Source: Sphingobium sp. CAP-1 (GTDB taxonomy: Bacteria > Pseudomonadota > Alphaproteobacteria > Sphingomonadales > Sphingomonadaceae). Taken from it: a DNA stretch of 64,000 bases. Within the stretch, counting starts at the first letter, position 1, and each line of letters opens with the position of its first letter. Shown here piece by piece: positions 25,668-34,884 of the stretch. The position numbers and the translations under genes are program-made. The notes under the pieces were generated by a model. The model was not told the DNA's origin. It was given only the letters and a program-made list of their open reading frames with translations, and made no database searches. The stretch covers positions 186,001 through 250,000 of the forward strand of contig NZ_CP046253.1 in the NCBI RefSeq assembly GCF_009720145.1. The letters are read 5' to 3'.

Positions 25668-25810
25668 CCGGCCGCCTTCTTCATTTCGGCATTGCCATGA
25701 CCAGGCTGGGTCATGCGACCCGCTTCAATGGCGAAGGTCCGAACGCGACCCGCATCGATAAATGCGCCTGACCCGTCGGGTCGATGGCCGGAAATGAGGA
25801 GTGAGGGGAT

Positions 25811-27076
25811 ATGAACGCAGGAGCCTTTGGTGGCGAAGCGGCCGGTGCCGGTGCGGCGACGCATCCCGGACGGGCGCGCTTCATGGTGTTTCGCGCCTTT
25901 CTGGCGCAGAATGTCGCGGTTGGATGCGCCTTTGGCGGCTTTGGCATTGCGGTTCTGCCGCTTGAGGCGCAATTCGGCGCCAGTCGGGGAACCGTAACGC
26001 TGGCGGTGGCGCTGAGTGTGCTGGTCATGGGGCTGGTCAGCCCGCTGGTCGCCAGCCTGATCGGCCGGATCGGGTTGCGCTGGACGATGACGATTGGCAC
26101 GCTGCTGTCCGCGGCAGGCTACGCCCTGCTGGCGGTGGCCCCTACTATGACGGTTGTGCTGGCGCTCTATGCCCTGCCGATCGGGATTGGTCTGGCCATG
26201 TTCGGTCCATTTCCGGCCAGTGTGCTGGCGAGCAACTGGTTTGCCAAGAATCCGGGGCCGGCGCTTGGCGTGGCGAATGTGCCATTATTTGTGGCGGTGC
26301 TGCCGATCGTCGGCATGACGCTGATCCGTGATCATGGCCTTGCCTTCTTCTATCTGGTGCTGGCGGGCCTGCATCTGGTGATCCTGCCCTTCATTCTGGG
26401 TGTGTCGGACGGCCCTGCCGGCCGGACCATGTCCCATGGCGGCCATGGCCAGGGCGGGCAGGCAATGCTTCCGGCACGATCCATTCTACGCCGTCCGGTT
26501 TTCTGGGCGATGTGCATCGGCGCGGGTTATCTGAACGCGGCGGGCATCACCGGCGTATCGCATCTGGTGCCCTTTGCCGCCGAGCGTGGTGTTGTTGGCG
26601 ATGAAGCCGCCTTGCTGCTCTCTATCATGGGGGGAGCGGCGGTGCTTGGATCGTTGCTGGTCGGGATTTTGTGCGGACGGCTGGGGGCGGCCCGTACGCT
26701 TGCGCTGATCGCTGGGGCGCTGTGCCTCAGTTGGTTCATCCTGCTTTCCACGACGGAGTTCGCGCTGATGGCGCTGGCGACCCTGTTGAGCGGGGCGGGC
26801 GGTGCCGGCGTGTTCCCGGCGGTCAACATGCTGTCGGCGCGCCTGTTCGGGCAGGCATCGTTGCCGCGCGTGGTGGGGCTGTTTGGCCTGTTGACCTTGC
26901 CGTTGACCTTCTGCCTGCCACCACTTGCGGGCGTATTGCACGATGCGGTTGGCGGCTATGGTCCGGTCGTCGCAGTCATCATCGGCGGGGCGGGACTGGT
27001 GATCCTGCTGTTCCTGTCGTTGTCCATGAAGCGCGGCGCCAGCGACGGTGCAGCGGTGCAAGGCGCGCCGGCATGA
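25811..27076 (+). CDS. MFS transporter
   Basis: 421 aa with about 12 hydrophobic helices and a histidine/glycine-rich central loop (MSHGGHGQGGQAM, about residues 202-214) dividing two six-helix halves. The first cytoplasmic loop has a GRIGLRWTM-type motif A. The monocarboxylate/oxalate-formate-like branch of the major facilitator superfamily fits best. It is the only inner-membrane transporter in the window and is the natural partner for outer-membrane uptake by the TonB receptors. ATG 25811 follows GAGGGGAT. Confidence 0.85.
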   Translation: MNAGAFGGEAAGAGAATHPGRARFMVFRAFLAQNVAVGCAFGGFGIAVLPLEAQFGASRGTVTLAVALSVLVMGLVSPLVASLIGRIGLRWTMTIGTLLSAAGYALLAVAPTMTVVLALYALPIGIGLAMFGPFPASVLASNWFAKNPGPALGVANVPLFVAVLPIVGMTLIRDHGLAFFYLVLAGLHLVILPFILGVSDGPAGRTMSHGGHGQGGQAMLPARSILRRPVFWAMCIGAGYLNAAGITGVSHLVPFAAERGVVGDEAALLLSIMGGAAVLGSLLVGILCGRLGAARTLALIAGALCLSWFILLSTTEFALMALATLLSGAGGAGVFPAVNMLSARLFGQASLPRVVGLFGLLTLPLTFCLPPLAGVLHDAVGGYGPVVAVIIGGAGLVILLFLSLSMKRGASDGAAVQGAPA

Positions 27077-27156
27077 ATACGGAGCGACTGCGTGAGCGAC
27101 CATTTTCCGCGCCGGTAGCACGGACCTGAAAATCGAAGAGAATGGAGAAGATTGTC

Positions 27157-27938
27157 ATGGGCCGACTGGACGGCAAGGTCGCCATCATCACTGGCGGCGC
27201 ACGCGGCATGGGGGCGGCGACCAGCCGCCTGTTCGTGGCGGAGGGCGCGCGGGTCGCGATTGCCGACCTGCTGGATGAAGCGGGCGAGGCGCTGGCGACC
27301 GAACTGGGCGGTGCGGCGCGCTTCTACCATCATGACGTTACCAGTGAGGAGGGCTGGACCGCTCTGATCGCTGCGGTCGAGGCGGACCTTGGTCCGGTCG
27401 ACATATTGGTCAACAATGCGGGCATATTGCTGTTCCGCACGTTGCTCGACACGTCGCTGGAGGAATATCAGAAAGTCCTGAACGTCAATCTGGTCGGCGA
27501 ATTTCTGGGGATCAAGGCGGTGGCGCCGGGCATGGCCGCGCGGGGCAGCGGGGCGATCGTCAACATCTCCTCTGTCGACGGGATGAAGGGCGCCAATGGT
27601 CTTGCTGCCTATTCGTCCAGCAAATGGGGCGTGCGCGGCCTGACCCGTGTCGCTGCGCTGGAACTGGGCCATCGCGGCATCCGGGTTAATTCGGTGCATC
27701 CGGGCGGCGTGGACACGGCGATGACCAATCATGATGGCCGTAGCCGGAAGTCGTCAGCGCGCGTTTCGGTAATATTCCGCTGCAACGGGTCGGCGCGCCC
27801 GAAGAGGTCGCGAAAGCGACGCTGTTCCTGGCGAGCGATGACGCATCCTATCTGGCAGGCGCGGAAATTGCCGTCGATGGCGGCATGATGACCGGCCAAT
27901 ATTATGAAGGTTTCCCCGGCGCGCCGGGCGTTTCCTGA
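27157..27938 (+). pseudogene. FabG3/20-beta-HSD-like SDR with a one-base frameshift
   Basis: The frame from ATG 27157 gives a normal SDR: TGGARGMG at residues 12-19, NNAG at 86-89, S138, and Y152/K156 in YSSSK. It continues to HPGGVDTAMTNHDGRSR and then becomes basic nonsense. One frame over, from GAA at 27747, the correct ending appears: EVVSARFGNIPLQRVGAPEE through LASDDASYLAGAEIAVDGG, stopping at 27936-27938. One G seems lost from CCGGGAAG at about 27745-27747. The repaired protein would be 260 aa and resembles 3-alpha,20-beta-hydroxysteroid dehydrogenases; its paralogue at 47344-48138 is intact. The break removes the C-terminal third of the substrate pocket. Confidence 0.85.
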
Positions 27939-27957
27939 CCATAGGAGGAGGACCGCC

Positions 27958-28518
27958 ATGATCCGTATCGACATTCCGAACGAACACGCCGCCAATCCCT
28001 ATGGCTATGCCGCACAGGCGCATGGCCGCCAGTTGATGGCGAGCGCCGACGCTTTTTCCAAGGCGGTCTATCAGCACAGCATCCTCTCGCTTCGCGAGTT
28101 TGAGGGCGCGCGGTCGCGCATTGCGCAGATCAACGGCTGTATCGTGTGCCAGCAATTCCGGGCAGCCCGTGATGCCCCCTCCATGTTCGCCGCAACCGGC
28201 GTGCGGCCCGATCATCTGGTCTGCGATAATGGACCGGCACCGGACGAGGCCTTTTATGCAGCGGTCAGCCAGTGGCGCATCTCGCCCCTGTTCAGCCCGC
28301 GTGAACGGATTGCCATCGAATTTGCCGAACGGTTTGCCGAAGAACCCAAGATGATCGCCGATGATGAGGATTTCTGGGAGCGGGCCCATGCGCTGTTCTC
28401 GGATACGGAGATTGTCGATCTGGCGCACAGCGTGGCGGCATGGATCGGGCTAGGGCGGGTGGCCCATGTGCTGGGCTTTGACAGCGTGTGCCTGCCCTTT
28501 GCCGAAGCGGCGCAATAG
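27958..28518 (+). CDS. AhpD/carboxymuconolactone decarboxylase-like protein
   Basis: 186 aa from ATG 27958, behind AGGAGGAGG. The CxxC pair lies in QINGCIVCQQFR, the AhpD core signature, preceded by LREFEGARSRIA and followed by a helical C-terminus with DTEIVDLAHSVAAWIGLGRV. Family members are alkylhydroperoxidase-like antioxidants or decarboxylases. The intact Cys pair favours a redox role, perhaps protecting against oxygenase by-products. It follows the frameshifted SDR by 19 bases. Confidence 0.8.
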   Translation: MIRIDIPNEHAANPYGYAAQAHGRQLMASADAFSKAVYQHSILSLREFEGARSRIAQINGCIVCQQFRAARDAPSMFAATGVRPDHLVCDNGPAPDEAFYAAVSQWRISPLFSPRERIAIEFAERFAEEPKMIADDEDFWERAHALFSDTEIVDLAHSVAAWIGLGRVAHVLGFDSVCLPFAEAAQ

Positions 28519-28529
28519 GGGAGCAGGAT

Positions 28530-29330
28530 ATGGTTGAAGGCAGGCTGGCAGGCCGGGCGGCGCTGATCACCGGGGCCGCCGATGGCATCGGGCTGGGCAT
28601 GGCGCGGCGCTTCGCACGAGAGGGCGCCGCTATTCTGGTGGTCGATTTCGATGCCGACAATGGCATGGCCGCCGTCGAGCAGTTGCAGGAACTGGGTGCG
28701 ACGGCGGCGTTCTTCCGCGCCGATGTGACGAACAAGGCGGACGTGAGCGGATCGGTCGCAGCCTGTGTCGATCGCTTCGGCAGCATCGATATATTGGTGA
28801 ACAACGCCTATCGTGGTTCCGGTCCCGGCCGCATCGAGGCCAAGCCGGACGACCTGTTCGCAAGCGCCATGGACATGTGCCTCTATGCCGCGAAATGGTC
28901 GATGGAGGCTGCTTTCCCGCATATGCGCGCGCGCCATTGGGGACGCATCATCAACATCGCGTCGCTGAACGGGGTGAACGCCCATATGGGCACGGCCGAA
29001 TATAATGCCGGCAAGGAAGCGTTGCGCGCTTATACCAGAACGGCGGCGCGCGAATGGGCGGGCTATGGCATTTGCGCCAATATCATCTGCCCGGCCGCCG
29101 CATCGGCCAGCTATCGCCGCTTCAGGGAAATGGCGCCCGATGTCGCCGCCGCGACCGCCGCGGCCAATCCGATGGGGCGGATGGGCGACCCGGAGGCCGA
29201 CATCGGCGGCGTCGCGCTGTTCCTGGCGAGTGAGGATGCGCGCTATCTGACCGGCAACACGCTGTTTGTCGATGGCGGGGGCCATATCAACGGCGTGCCC
29301 TGGGTGCCGGATCTCGGCCCTGACGGCTGA
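28530..29330 (+). CDS. SDR family oxidoreductase
   Basis: 266 aa from the ATG at 28530, behind GGGGAGCAGG. TGAADGIG is at residues 14-21, NNAY replaces NNAG at 91-94, S145, Y158 and K162 (YNAGK). The ending FVDGGGHINGVPWVPDLGPDG carries a tryptophan/proline tail longer than usual. It is the last gene of the plus-strand unit starting at 25197 and is convergent with the EthD-SnoaL fusion only six bases away. Substrate unknown. Confidence 0.85.
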   Translation: MVEGRLAGRAALITGAADGIGLGMARRFAREGAAILVVDFDADNGMAAVEQLQELGATAAFFRADVTNKADVSGSVAACVDRFGSIDILVNNAYRGSGPGRIEAKPDDLFASAMDMCLYAAKWSMEAAFPHMRARHWGRIINIASLNGVNAHMGTAEYNAGKEALRAYTRTAAREWAGYGICANIICPAAASASYRRFREMAPDVAAATAAANPMGRMGDPEADIGGVALFLASEDARYLTGNTLFVDGGGHINGVPWVPDLGPDG

Positions 29331-29336
29331 CGTTGA

Positions 29337-30146
29337 TCAGCCAAGATCGGCGGCGCCCGCCTGCAAGATGGCGGGGTCGCCGCTATGGGTGGCCCAGATC
29401 GCGTCGCGCCGGACGATGCGCCAGCCATCGACCTGTCTTTCCCACTGGTCGATATATTCGCCGTTGGAATCGAAAATTGGCCCGGCTGCATCGTCGATCC
29501 GCTGGTGACGCGCCTGCACATAGGCGCGGCTGGTCGCGCGGTCGCCATCCAGGTCGATAATGACGCTGCCGATCAGATGCTGGGTGCCGCCGCAGCGGTC
29601 AAGGAAACGCCGCATGTTGCGCGTCAGCGCCGCCATGCCCTGCTCCTCTCTGCCGGTGCCATAGTCGAAGCGGATGTCCTGCGCGAATACATCGCCCAGC
29701 CGATCCCATTGTTTAGTGTCGAGGATGCGGGCGAAGCGTGACAGGCCGCGCATGATCGCCCGTTCGTCCAGCAGCGCGGCGGCGGGGTCATGGGCGATGG
29801 CGCTGGCCCTTTCCTCGACCACGAACATGCGGGTGGCGCTACGGTCGAAAAGATGGGCTTCATCCTCCGCGATCTGACGCGCGACATCGGGTTCGGCGGC
29901 TCTCGCCACGAAACGGTCATAGGCGGCGCGATCGGCAAAGCGCAGTTCGGTCACGACGTGGAAGTCCATCAGCCCGGCACCGGGAAACAGGAAGGCGCCG
30001 TCCGTCTCCACATAGTTGCGGCGATAGTCGATGATGCCGGGCAGGAGGCTGCGGATCAGGACAGAATGGCGCGTCTCATAATAGTCGATAAAGGCCTGAC
30101 GGCTGAGATCGGGCCGGCGGCGCAGCAGGGCGATGCATTTGAACAT
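29337..30146 (-). CDS. EthD-SnoaL fusion protein
   Basis: 269 aa combining two folds. Residues 1-110 are an EthD-like ferredoxin fold (MFKCIALLRRRPDLSRQAFI, then YYETRHSVLIRSLLPGI). Residues about 125-265 are a SnoaL_4 domain (LLDERAIMRGLSRFARILDT, WDRLGDVFAQDIRFDYGTG, QWERQVDGWRIVRRD). Elsewhere in this window the two folds are separate genes, so their fusion suggests consecutive action or binding of one intermediate. The ATG follows GAGGAGAGG. The epoxide-hydrolase-like gene is 18 bases upstream in the same direction. Confidence 0.8.
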   Translation of the reverse strand: MFKCIALLRRRPDLSRQAFIDYYETRHSVLIRSLLPGIIDYRRNYVETDGAFLFPGAGLMDFHVVTELRFADRAAYDRFVARAAEPDVARQIAEDEAHLFDRSATRMFVVEERASAIAHDPAAALLDERAIMRGLSRFARILDTKQWDRLGDVFAQDIRFDYGTGREEQGMAALTRNMRRFLDRCGGTQHLIGSVIIDLDGDRATSRAYVQARHQRIDDAAGPIFDSNGEYIDQWERQVDGWRIVRRDAIWATHSGDPAILQAGAADLG

Positions 30147-30164
30147 GCCTGTCCTCTCCTCGTT

Positions 30165-31133
30165 TCAGATAAAGTCACGGAGAAATTCGATCATCAGCGC
30201 GGTCACTGCCGACGATGATTCCAGTTGGATCATATGTCCGGCATCCGACAATAGCTCGACCCGGCGGACATCGCCATGATGGTCGGCGATGGCGGGGATG
30301 GGATCATCGCCATGCCACAGTTCCAGGTCGACATCCCGGTCGCTGCCGATGAAGTAGAAGGGCTGGCTGGTCTTGCGGCCACGAAAGGCGGCGCGCTGCT
30401 GCCAGCGCAGGTCCATGGCGCGGTACCAGTTGAGCCCGCCGGTGAAGCCGCTGCGGCTATATTCCGACACGAACCATTCCAGTTCCCATTTCTCCAGCCA
30501 GCGCCAGGGCAGCGGAGGGGCTTCGGGCAAGGCGTCGATATAGGCCGTGCCGGGAGGATGGCGCCAGATGTCGGCATAGTGGAAATCGCCCGACAGGGCA
30601 TGGAATACGCGATGCAGGAAGGTGCGGGGGCGGGCTGCCAGATCCCGGTCGGCGGGTCCGACCGGGACGAAATAATGGATGTGCAGAAAATGGCGCGTCG
30701 CCCATTCGGCCGCCTCTGCCAGCGGCGAAATGTCCGGCCGTTCGGGATAGTGCGGATTCTGTAACGCGATGATGCCGCGCACCCGTTTGGGATGGCGATG
30801 GGCCAGATCGTAAATGGCGAACAGGCCGAAATCCAGTCCTGCGAACACGGCCTGGGTTTCGCCCAGATGATCGAGCAGTCCGGTAAGGTCGCCCACTATA
30901 TGATCGACATCATAAGCGGCGATCGGGGCGGGGGCATCCGTCTGTCCCATTCCCCGCATGTCAGGGGCCACAACGCGCCAGCCTGCCGCCGCCAATGCCG
31001 GGATTTGCCGGTGCCAGCTTAGCCAGAGATGTGGAAAGCCGTGGCACAGGATGAGCAGTGGTCCTTCGCCCTGCTCGACATAGTGCATGGCAATGCCGTT
31101 GATGCGGGCATGGCGGTGTATCCATTCTGCCAT
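30165..31133 (-). CDS. Epoxide-hydrolase-like alpha/beta hydrolase
   Basis: 322 aa. The oxyanion-hole motif is CHGFPHLWLSWH. The nucleophile elbow is FAGLDFGLFA with Asp rather than Ser, as in epoxide hydrolases and haloalkane dehalogenases, and the catalytic His is in DAGHMIQLE. The cap domain contains GGLNWYRAMD, common in soluble epoxide hydrolases. A role in opening an epoxide or lactone made by the monooxygenases of this cluster is plausible. The window has a second member at 57861-58901. It precedes the EthD-SnoaL gene in a two-gene unit. Confidence 0.82.
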   Translation of the reverse strand: MAEWIHRHARINGIAMHYVEQGEGPLLILCHGFPHLWLSWHRQIPALAAAGWRVVAPDMRGMGQTDAPAPIAAYDVDHIVGDLTGLLDHLGETQAVFAGLDFGLFAIYDLAHRHPKRVRGIIALQNPHYPERPDISPLAEAAEWATRHFLHIHYFVPVGPADRDLAARPRTFLHRVFHALSGDFHYADIWRHPPGTAYIDALPEAPPLPWRWLEKWELEWFVSEYSRSGFTGGLNWYRAMDLRWQQRAAFRGRKTSQPFYFIGSDRDVDLELWHGDDPIPAIADHHGDVRRVELLSDAGHMIQLESSSAVTALMIEFLRDFI

Positions 31134-31182
31134 CAGGATCGATCCTTTCCCGGCACATGCCGCATGACTATGCGATCATGGA

Positions 31183-31221
31183 AAATGGGGGCCGGCAGCA
31201 TTGTGCCGCCGGCCCCCATTT
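31183..31221 (-). terminator. Intrinsic terminator of the second TonB receptor
   Basis: AAATGGGGGCCGGC (31183-31196) pairs perfectly with GCCGGCCCCCATTT (31208-31221), an 14-bp GC-rich stem with an 11-nt loop. Read on the minus strand it lies 10 bases beyond the receptor stop codon, before the next minus-strand gene. Confidence 0.85.
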
Positions 31222-31230
31222 CTTCAACCT

Positions 31231-33756
31231 CTATTCCCCGCCGAAGCGATATTTCAGGCGCAGACCATACATGCGCGGTTCACCATAGAGGGTCGTCGCG
31301 TAGAGCAGGCCACCTTGATTGTAGACGTTGGCGTTGCTGACCCGATAGAGCTTGTTCGTTGCGTTGGTGACGAACAGGCCGATATCCAGTCCGCTGCGCG
31401 CGACGCCCTTCCAGTCGAGCGACATATTGAGCAGGCCGAACGGTTCCAGATAGGCTCCGGGTTGCAACGCGGGAAGAACGCCGGGATCGGTATATTGCCG
31501 TGAAGTGTGCGAATAGTTCACGAAGAAGTTGAGGTCGCCCATATCGTCGCCGACCGGGATCGTCGCATTGGTGTGAATGCTCCAGATATAGGGGGAAACG
31601 AACTGGAAGGGCAGACAACTCAGGTCAAGCCTGCCTCCCGCAGCGACCAGCCCGTTGCAACCAAAGCCGCCTGTCGGCGTGACATATTCATATGTCTTGT
31701 ACTTCGCATCGGTATGGCTGAAATTGCCGCCAATTTCGAGCCCCTTGAACGGCTGCACCGATGCTTCCAGCTCGATACCCTTGATCCGTGCATCGGCATT
31801 CCGCACGACGGCCCCGCCGGCACCCGATGAAGGGTTATAGTCCGCGCCGGCACGCTGGATGTCCTTATAATCCAGGATGTAGCCGGTTGCGTTGAGGCGG
31901 AAGGGGACATTGGCAATGCGGAAATCGGACTTGAAGCCGACTTCATAGTTGGTCACGGTTTCGGGTTTGAAGGTGCGGGTCGTCGCGAACACGGCCTGCT
32001 GATTGAAGCCCCCCGACTTGTAACCGCGGCTGACCTTGCCGAAGATCAGGGTGGTCGGCGTCACCTTATAGTCAAGGCCGGCAACCCATGTCGACGCGCT
32101 GCTCTTGAAGCGTGCCGAGTAGGTGCAGGCTTCCATCGCTCCTGCAATCGGCACGATTTCGGCGGTTGATCCGCATTTGGCGGTCAAACCGTCAGCCTGG
32201 GGCGTGTAATTTCCGGAAAAACCGAAAATCGTGTCCCAGGTGTAGCGATAGCCGGCGGTCAGGCGCAGCCCCTCCAGCCCCGGCGTGACCGCACCGAAAT
32301 CGAAAGTGCCCTGGGCGTAGAGCGCCTTGGATGTCTGGCCCGATCCATATTCGCTGCGGGAAGCCGGACAGAATCCGGTGAAAGCCGCCGGGCAATAGAC
32401 GATCGCGCCACCCGCCTGCCGGCCGTCAGGCTTCTGCTTGTAGTAGAAGCCGCCGACCGTATAGGTCATATGCTTGTCGAGCGCGGTCCCCTGAAGCTGC
32501 ACTTCTTCGGTGATCTGCCGCAGATTGTCGCGCGGCAGGCCGGCATCATAGATGTTGGCATAGGTGACGGGCGTGCCGTCGCCGGGCAGCAGCACCGTGC
32601 CGGGCGCGGGGTAGCTGTTGGGGTCGACTTCATGCTGCTGCAACACGGTGGCGTCGCTGTCATAACTATAGTCGAGCTTCAGCTTCTGATAGCTGAAGAT
32701 GTTACGCAGTGTCAGCGTATCGGACAGGTCGACGCTGGTCGTATTGGTGACGCCCCAGGTCTGTGTCCTGGAAAATTCGTCGATCCCCAGTGCAGTGGCC
32801 CTTGGACCAAGCGCAGCCGCCTTTGCATCGGCTGCGCGATAGACATTGCACGATGCAACCGCAAACGGGATGGTCGCGCCTTCACGACAAAGGCCATAGC
32901 CCTTCAACCCATCAATATTGAATGCCTTATGGATGAAGCCCGTGCCGTTGGTGCTGGACTTGGAACCATAGACCATGAGGTAGTTTTCGATGGTTTCGGT
33001 CGGCCGGAAGGTGATGCCGATGCGCCCCGAATACCAATGTTCGTCGTCACGATCCTTGTTATAGGTCACATCTTTGGTGTAACCGTCGCGGTCGTGGAAG
33101 GCGCCTACTGCGCGAACCAGCAATTTATCTGCGATAACCGGGATATTGATCGCACCCTCGATCTCGCGGCGATCATAATTGCCGATCCTGCCCTGAATCC
33201 AGCCGGAAAAGTCATTGGTCGGCTTTTTGGGCGTCAGCAGCACGGCGCCGCCGGTCGTATTGCGGCCGAACAGGGTGCCTTGTGGTCCGGAAAGAACCTG
33301 GAGATTTTCAAGATCGACAAAGTTGCCGGGGCCGCCCTGTTGCGACAGGGTAATGCCGGCGGGCAACGGCACCTCATTCATATAGACCACCACGCCCGGC
33401 GAGGCCTGGAAGGTCGCGCCCTGTCCGCGGATCGTGAAGGACTGGGATTCGCGCGATCCCTGACCGTTGGGACCGACAACCAGCGATGGCACGCTTGCCT
33501 GGAGATCCTGCTCCTTGGCGATGCCCTGCTGTTGCAGGCGATCGGCGGACAGCGCGGTGATCGCGATCGGCACGTCCTGATTGCGTTCCTCGCGGCGGTT
33601 GGCCGTAACGATGATGTCGGCAATGCCGCCATTGTCGGCCTGCATTTCGGTCGGCGGTTCGGACTGGGCGAAGGCGGATGAGGTCATCATGCTGGCCGCC
33701 GCCATGGCGGAGGCGCAAAGCAGCGCCCGGCGTTGCCGCCGGTTGTTCGTGGTCAT
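31231..33756 (-). CDS. TonB-dependent outer-membrane receptor
   Basis: 841 aa. The signal peptide is about residues 1-30 (ALLCASAMAAASMMTSSAFA). The plug begins DIIVTANRREERNQDVPIAI and includes VLSGPQGTLFGRNTTGGAV; the barrel ends YGLRLKYRFGGE. The ATG follows AAAGGAGAG. It is a close paralogue of the receptor at 21649-24210 in plug and barrel, differing mostly in surface-loop segments, so the two probably take up related ligands. Transcribed alone. Confidence 0.93.
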   Translation of the reverse strand: MTTNNRRQRRALLCASAMAAASMMTSSAFAQSEPPTEMQADNGGIADIIVTANRREERNQDVPIAITALSADRLQQQGIAKEQDLQASVPSLVVGPNGQGSRESQSFTIRGQGATFQASPGVVVYMNEVPLPAGITLSQQGGPGNFVDLENLQVLSGPQGTLFGRNTTGGAVLLTPKKPTNDFSGWIQGRIGNYDRREIEGAINIPVIADKLLVRAVGAFHDRDGYTKDVTYNKDRDDEHWYSGRIGITFRPTETIENYLMVYGSKSSTNGTGFIHKAFNIDGLKGYGLCREGATIPFAVASCNVYRAADAKAAALGPRATALGIDEFSRTQTWGVTNTTSVDLSDTLTLRNIFSYQKLKLDYSYDSDATVLQQHEVDPNSYPAPGTVLLPGDGTPVTYANIYDAGLPRDNLRQITEEVQLQGTALDKHMTYTVGGFYYKQKPDGRQAGGAIVYCPAAFTGFCPASRSEYGSGQTSKALYAQGTFDFGAVTPGLEGLRLTAGYRYTWDTIFGFSGNYTPQADGLTAKCGSTAEIVPIAGAMEACTYSARFKSSASTWVAGLDYKVTPTTLIFGKVSRGYKSGGFNQQAVFATTRTFKPETVTNYEVGFKSDFRIANVPFRLNATGYILDYKDIQRAGADYNPSSGAGGAVVRNADARIKGIELEASVQPFKGLEIGGNFSHTDAKYKTYEYVTPTGGFGCNGLVAAGGRLDLSCLPFQFVSPYIWSIHTNATIPVGDDMGDLNFFVNYSHTSRQYTDPGVLPALQPGAYLEPFGLLNMSLDWKGVARSGLDIGLFVTNATNKLYRVSNANVYNQGGLLYATTLYGEPRMYGLRLKYRFGGE

Positions 33757-33860
33757 ATATACTCTCCTTTAAAATATTTCCCCGCCGAATGGCGCACGCG
33801 CCTTCGTCGGGAAAATCCTCTCCCGGGTTCTATGTTATGATTGAAAGGGGATGGTGCCCG

Positions 33861-34649
33861 TCAGGGCGCCATCCAATGGCCTCCGTTAACGTCGAGCGAT
33901 GCACCGCTGACGACGCGGGAATAGTCGGAAATCATCATCAAGACGGCGCGCGCGCAATCATCTTCCGGCGGAATTTTGCCGATGGGAATCTCGCGGGTTA
34001 TGCCGGCGATCACATCGTCCCGGCGGAAACCGGCATCGACCTGGGACTGGATATGTTGTTCGACCGGATCGCCATGTATCCAGCCCATGCGGCACGTATT
34101 CACCCGAATGCCGAAACGACCAAGATCGGTCGCCATATATTTTCCGAGCGTATTGAGTGCGCCCTTGGCCACAGCATAGCCCATTTCCATGCCATGTTCA
34201 CCGCCATAGGGGCGCACCGTGGCCATGGTGGATACGTTGACGACTGCCCCGCCATCGCGCAGATAGGGGATGCAGGCTTTGGTCAGGCGCAGCGCGCCCA
34301 GGCAGTTGACATCGAACGCCTTGGCAATATCCGCAGCATCGCTGTTGTCGATGAAGCTCCAGTCGCCATGATAATAGGCGCTGTTGATCAGGCCATGGAC
34401 CCGCCCGCCAAATTCACTGGCGGCGCGTTCGGCCAGGGCCGCGCATTGGGCTTCTTGCGAAACGTCGCAGGCAGCAGCGATCGCCTTTCCGCCTTTGGCG
34501 ATGATGTCGTCACGGACCTGCTCGATGAAAGCCTGATTGCGAGCGGCAAGAACAACCGATGCGCCTTCGGCCGCGGCAATCCGGGCGAGCGCCTGGCCCA
34601 TTCCCGGCCCGACCCCGCTGATGATTACGACCTTGTCCCTTAGCAGCAT
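33861..34649 (-). CDS. SDR family oxidoreductase, divergent subtype
   Basis: 262 aa from the ATG at 34649 (behind GAGGAGAGACGC). The cofactor motif is SGVGPGMG instead of TGxxxGxG, and NSAY replaces NNAG. S140 lies in NVSTMA, and Y158/K162 in YAVAK. The C-terminus SGASLDVNGGHWMAP is normal. The altered glycine loop groups it with the SDRs of steroid/terpenoid clusters rather than FabG. Its promoter region carries AAGTAA-N4-TTACT (34836-34850), and the TetR gene lies just beyond, so it is a likely TetR target. Confidence 0.82.
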   Translation of the reverse strand: MLLRDKVVIISGVGPGMGQALARIAAAEGASVVLAARNQAFIEQVRDDIIAKGGKAIAAACDVSQEAQCAALAERAASEFGGRVHGLINSAYYHGDWSFIDNSDAADIAKAFDVNCLGALRLTKACIPYLRDGGAVVNVSTMATVRPYGGEHGMEMGYAVAKGALNTLGKYMATDLGRFGIRVNTCRMGWIHGDPVEQHIQSQVDAGFRRDDVIAGITREIPIGKIPPEDDCARAVLMMISDYSRVVSGASLDVNGGHWMAP

Positions 34650-34835
34650 AGCGTCTCTCCTCACTATCCTTCGATGCGCCGCCTCATTGGCTTGGCTTCA
34701 TCGATATGTTGGCGTCCCTCCTGGCGAGGAATCTTGATAGTCGAAGGGGCTGCCGCGCTATTCTGGTCGCAGGTCAGCCGCCTCCGGTGCAGGGCTGATA
34801 GGATAATGGCTAACGCATGGCAATACGCTAATTGA

Positions 34836-34850
34836 AAGTAAATGCTTACT
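34836..34850. promoter_or_regulatory. Candidate TetR operator AAGTAA-N4-TTACT
   Basis: AAGTAA-ATGC-TTACT has five-base inverted arms (AGTAA/TTACT) with a 4-nt centre. It lies between the SDR start (34649) and the TetR stop. The same arms and spacing occur at 49163-49177 before another SDR, and with one change at 61654-61668 before the BVMO. Confidence 0.5.
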
Positions 34851-34884
34851 ATTTTTTAAATACGCGTAGTTCGTGGAATTTTGG

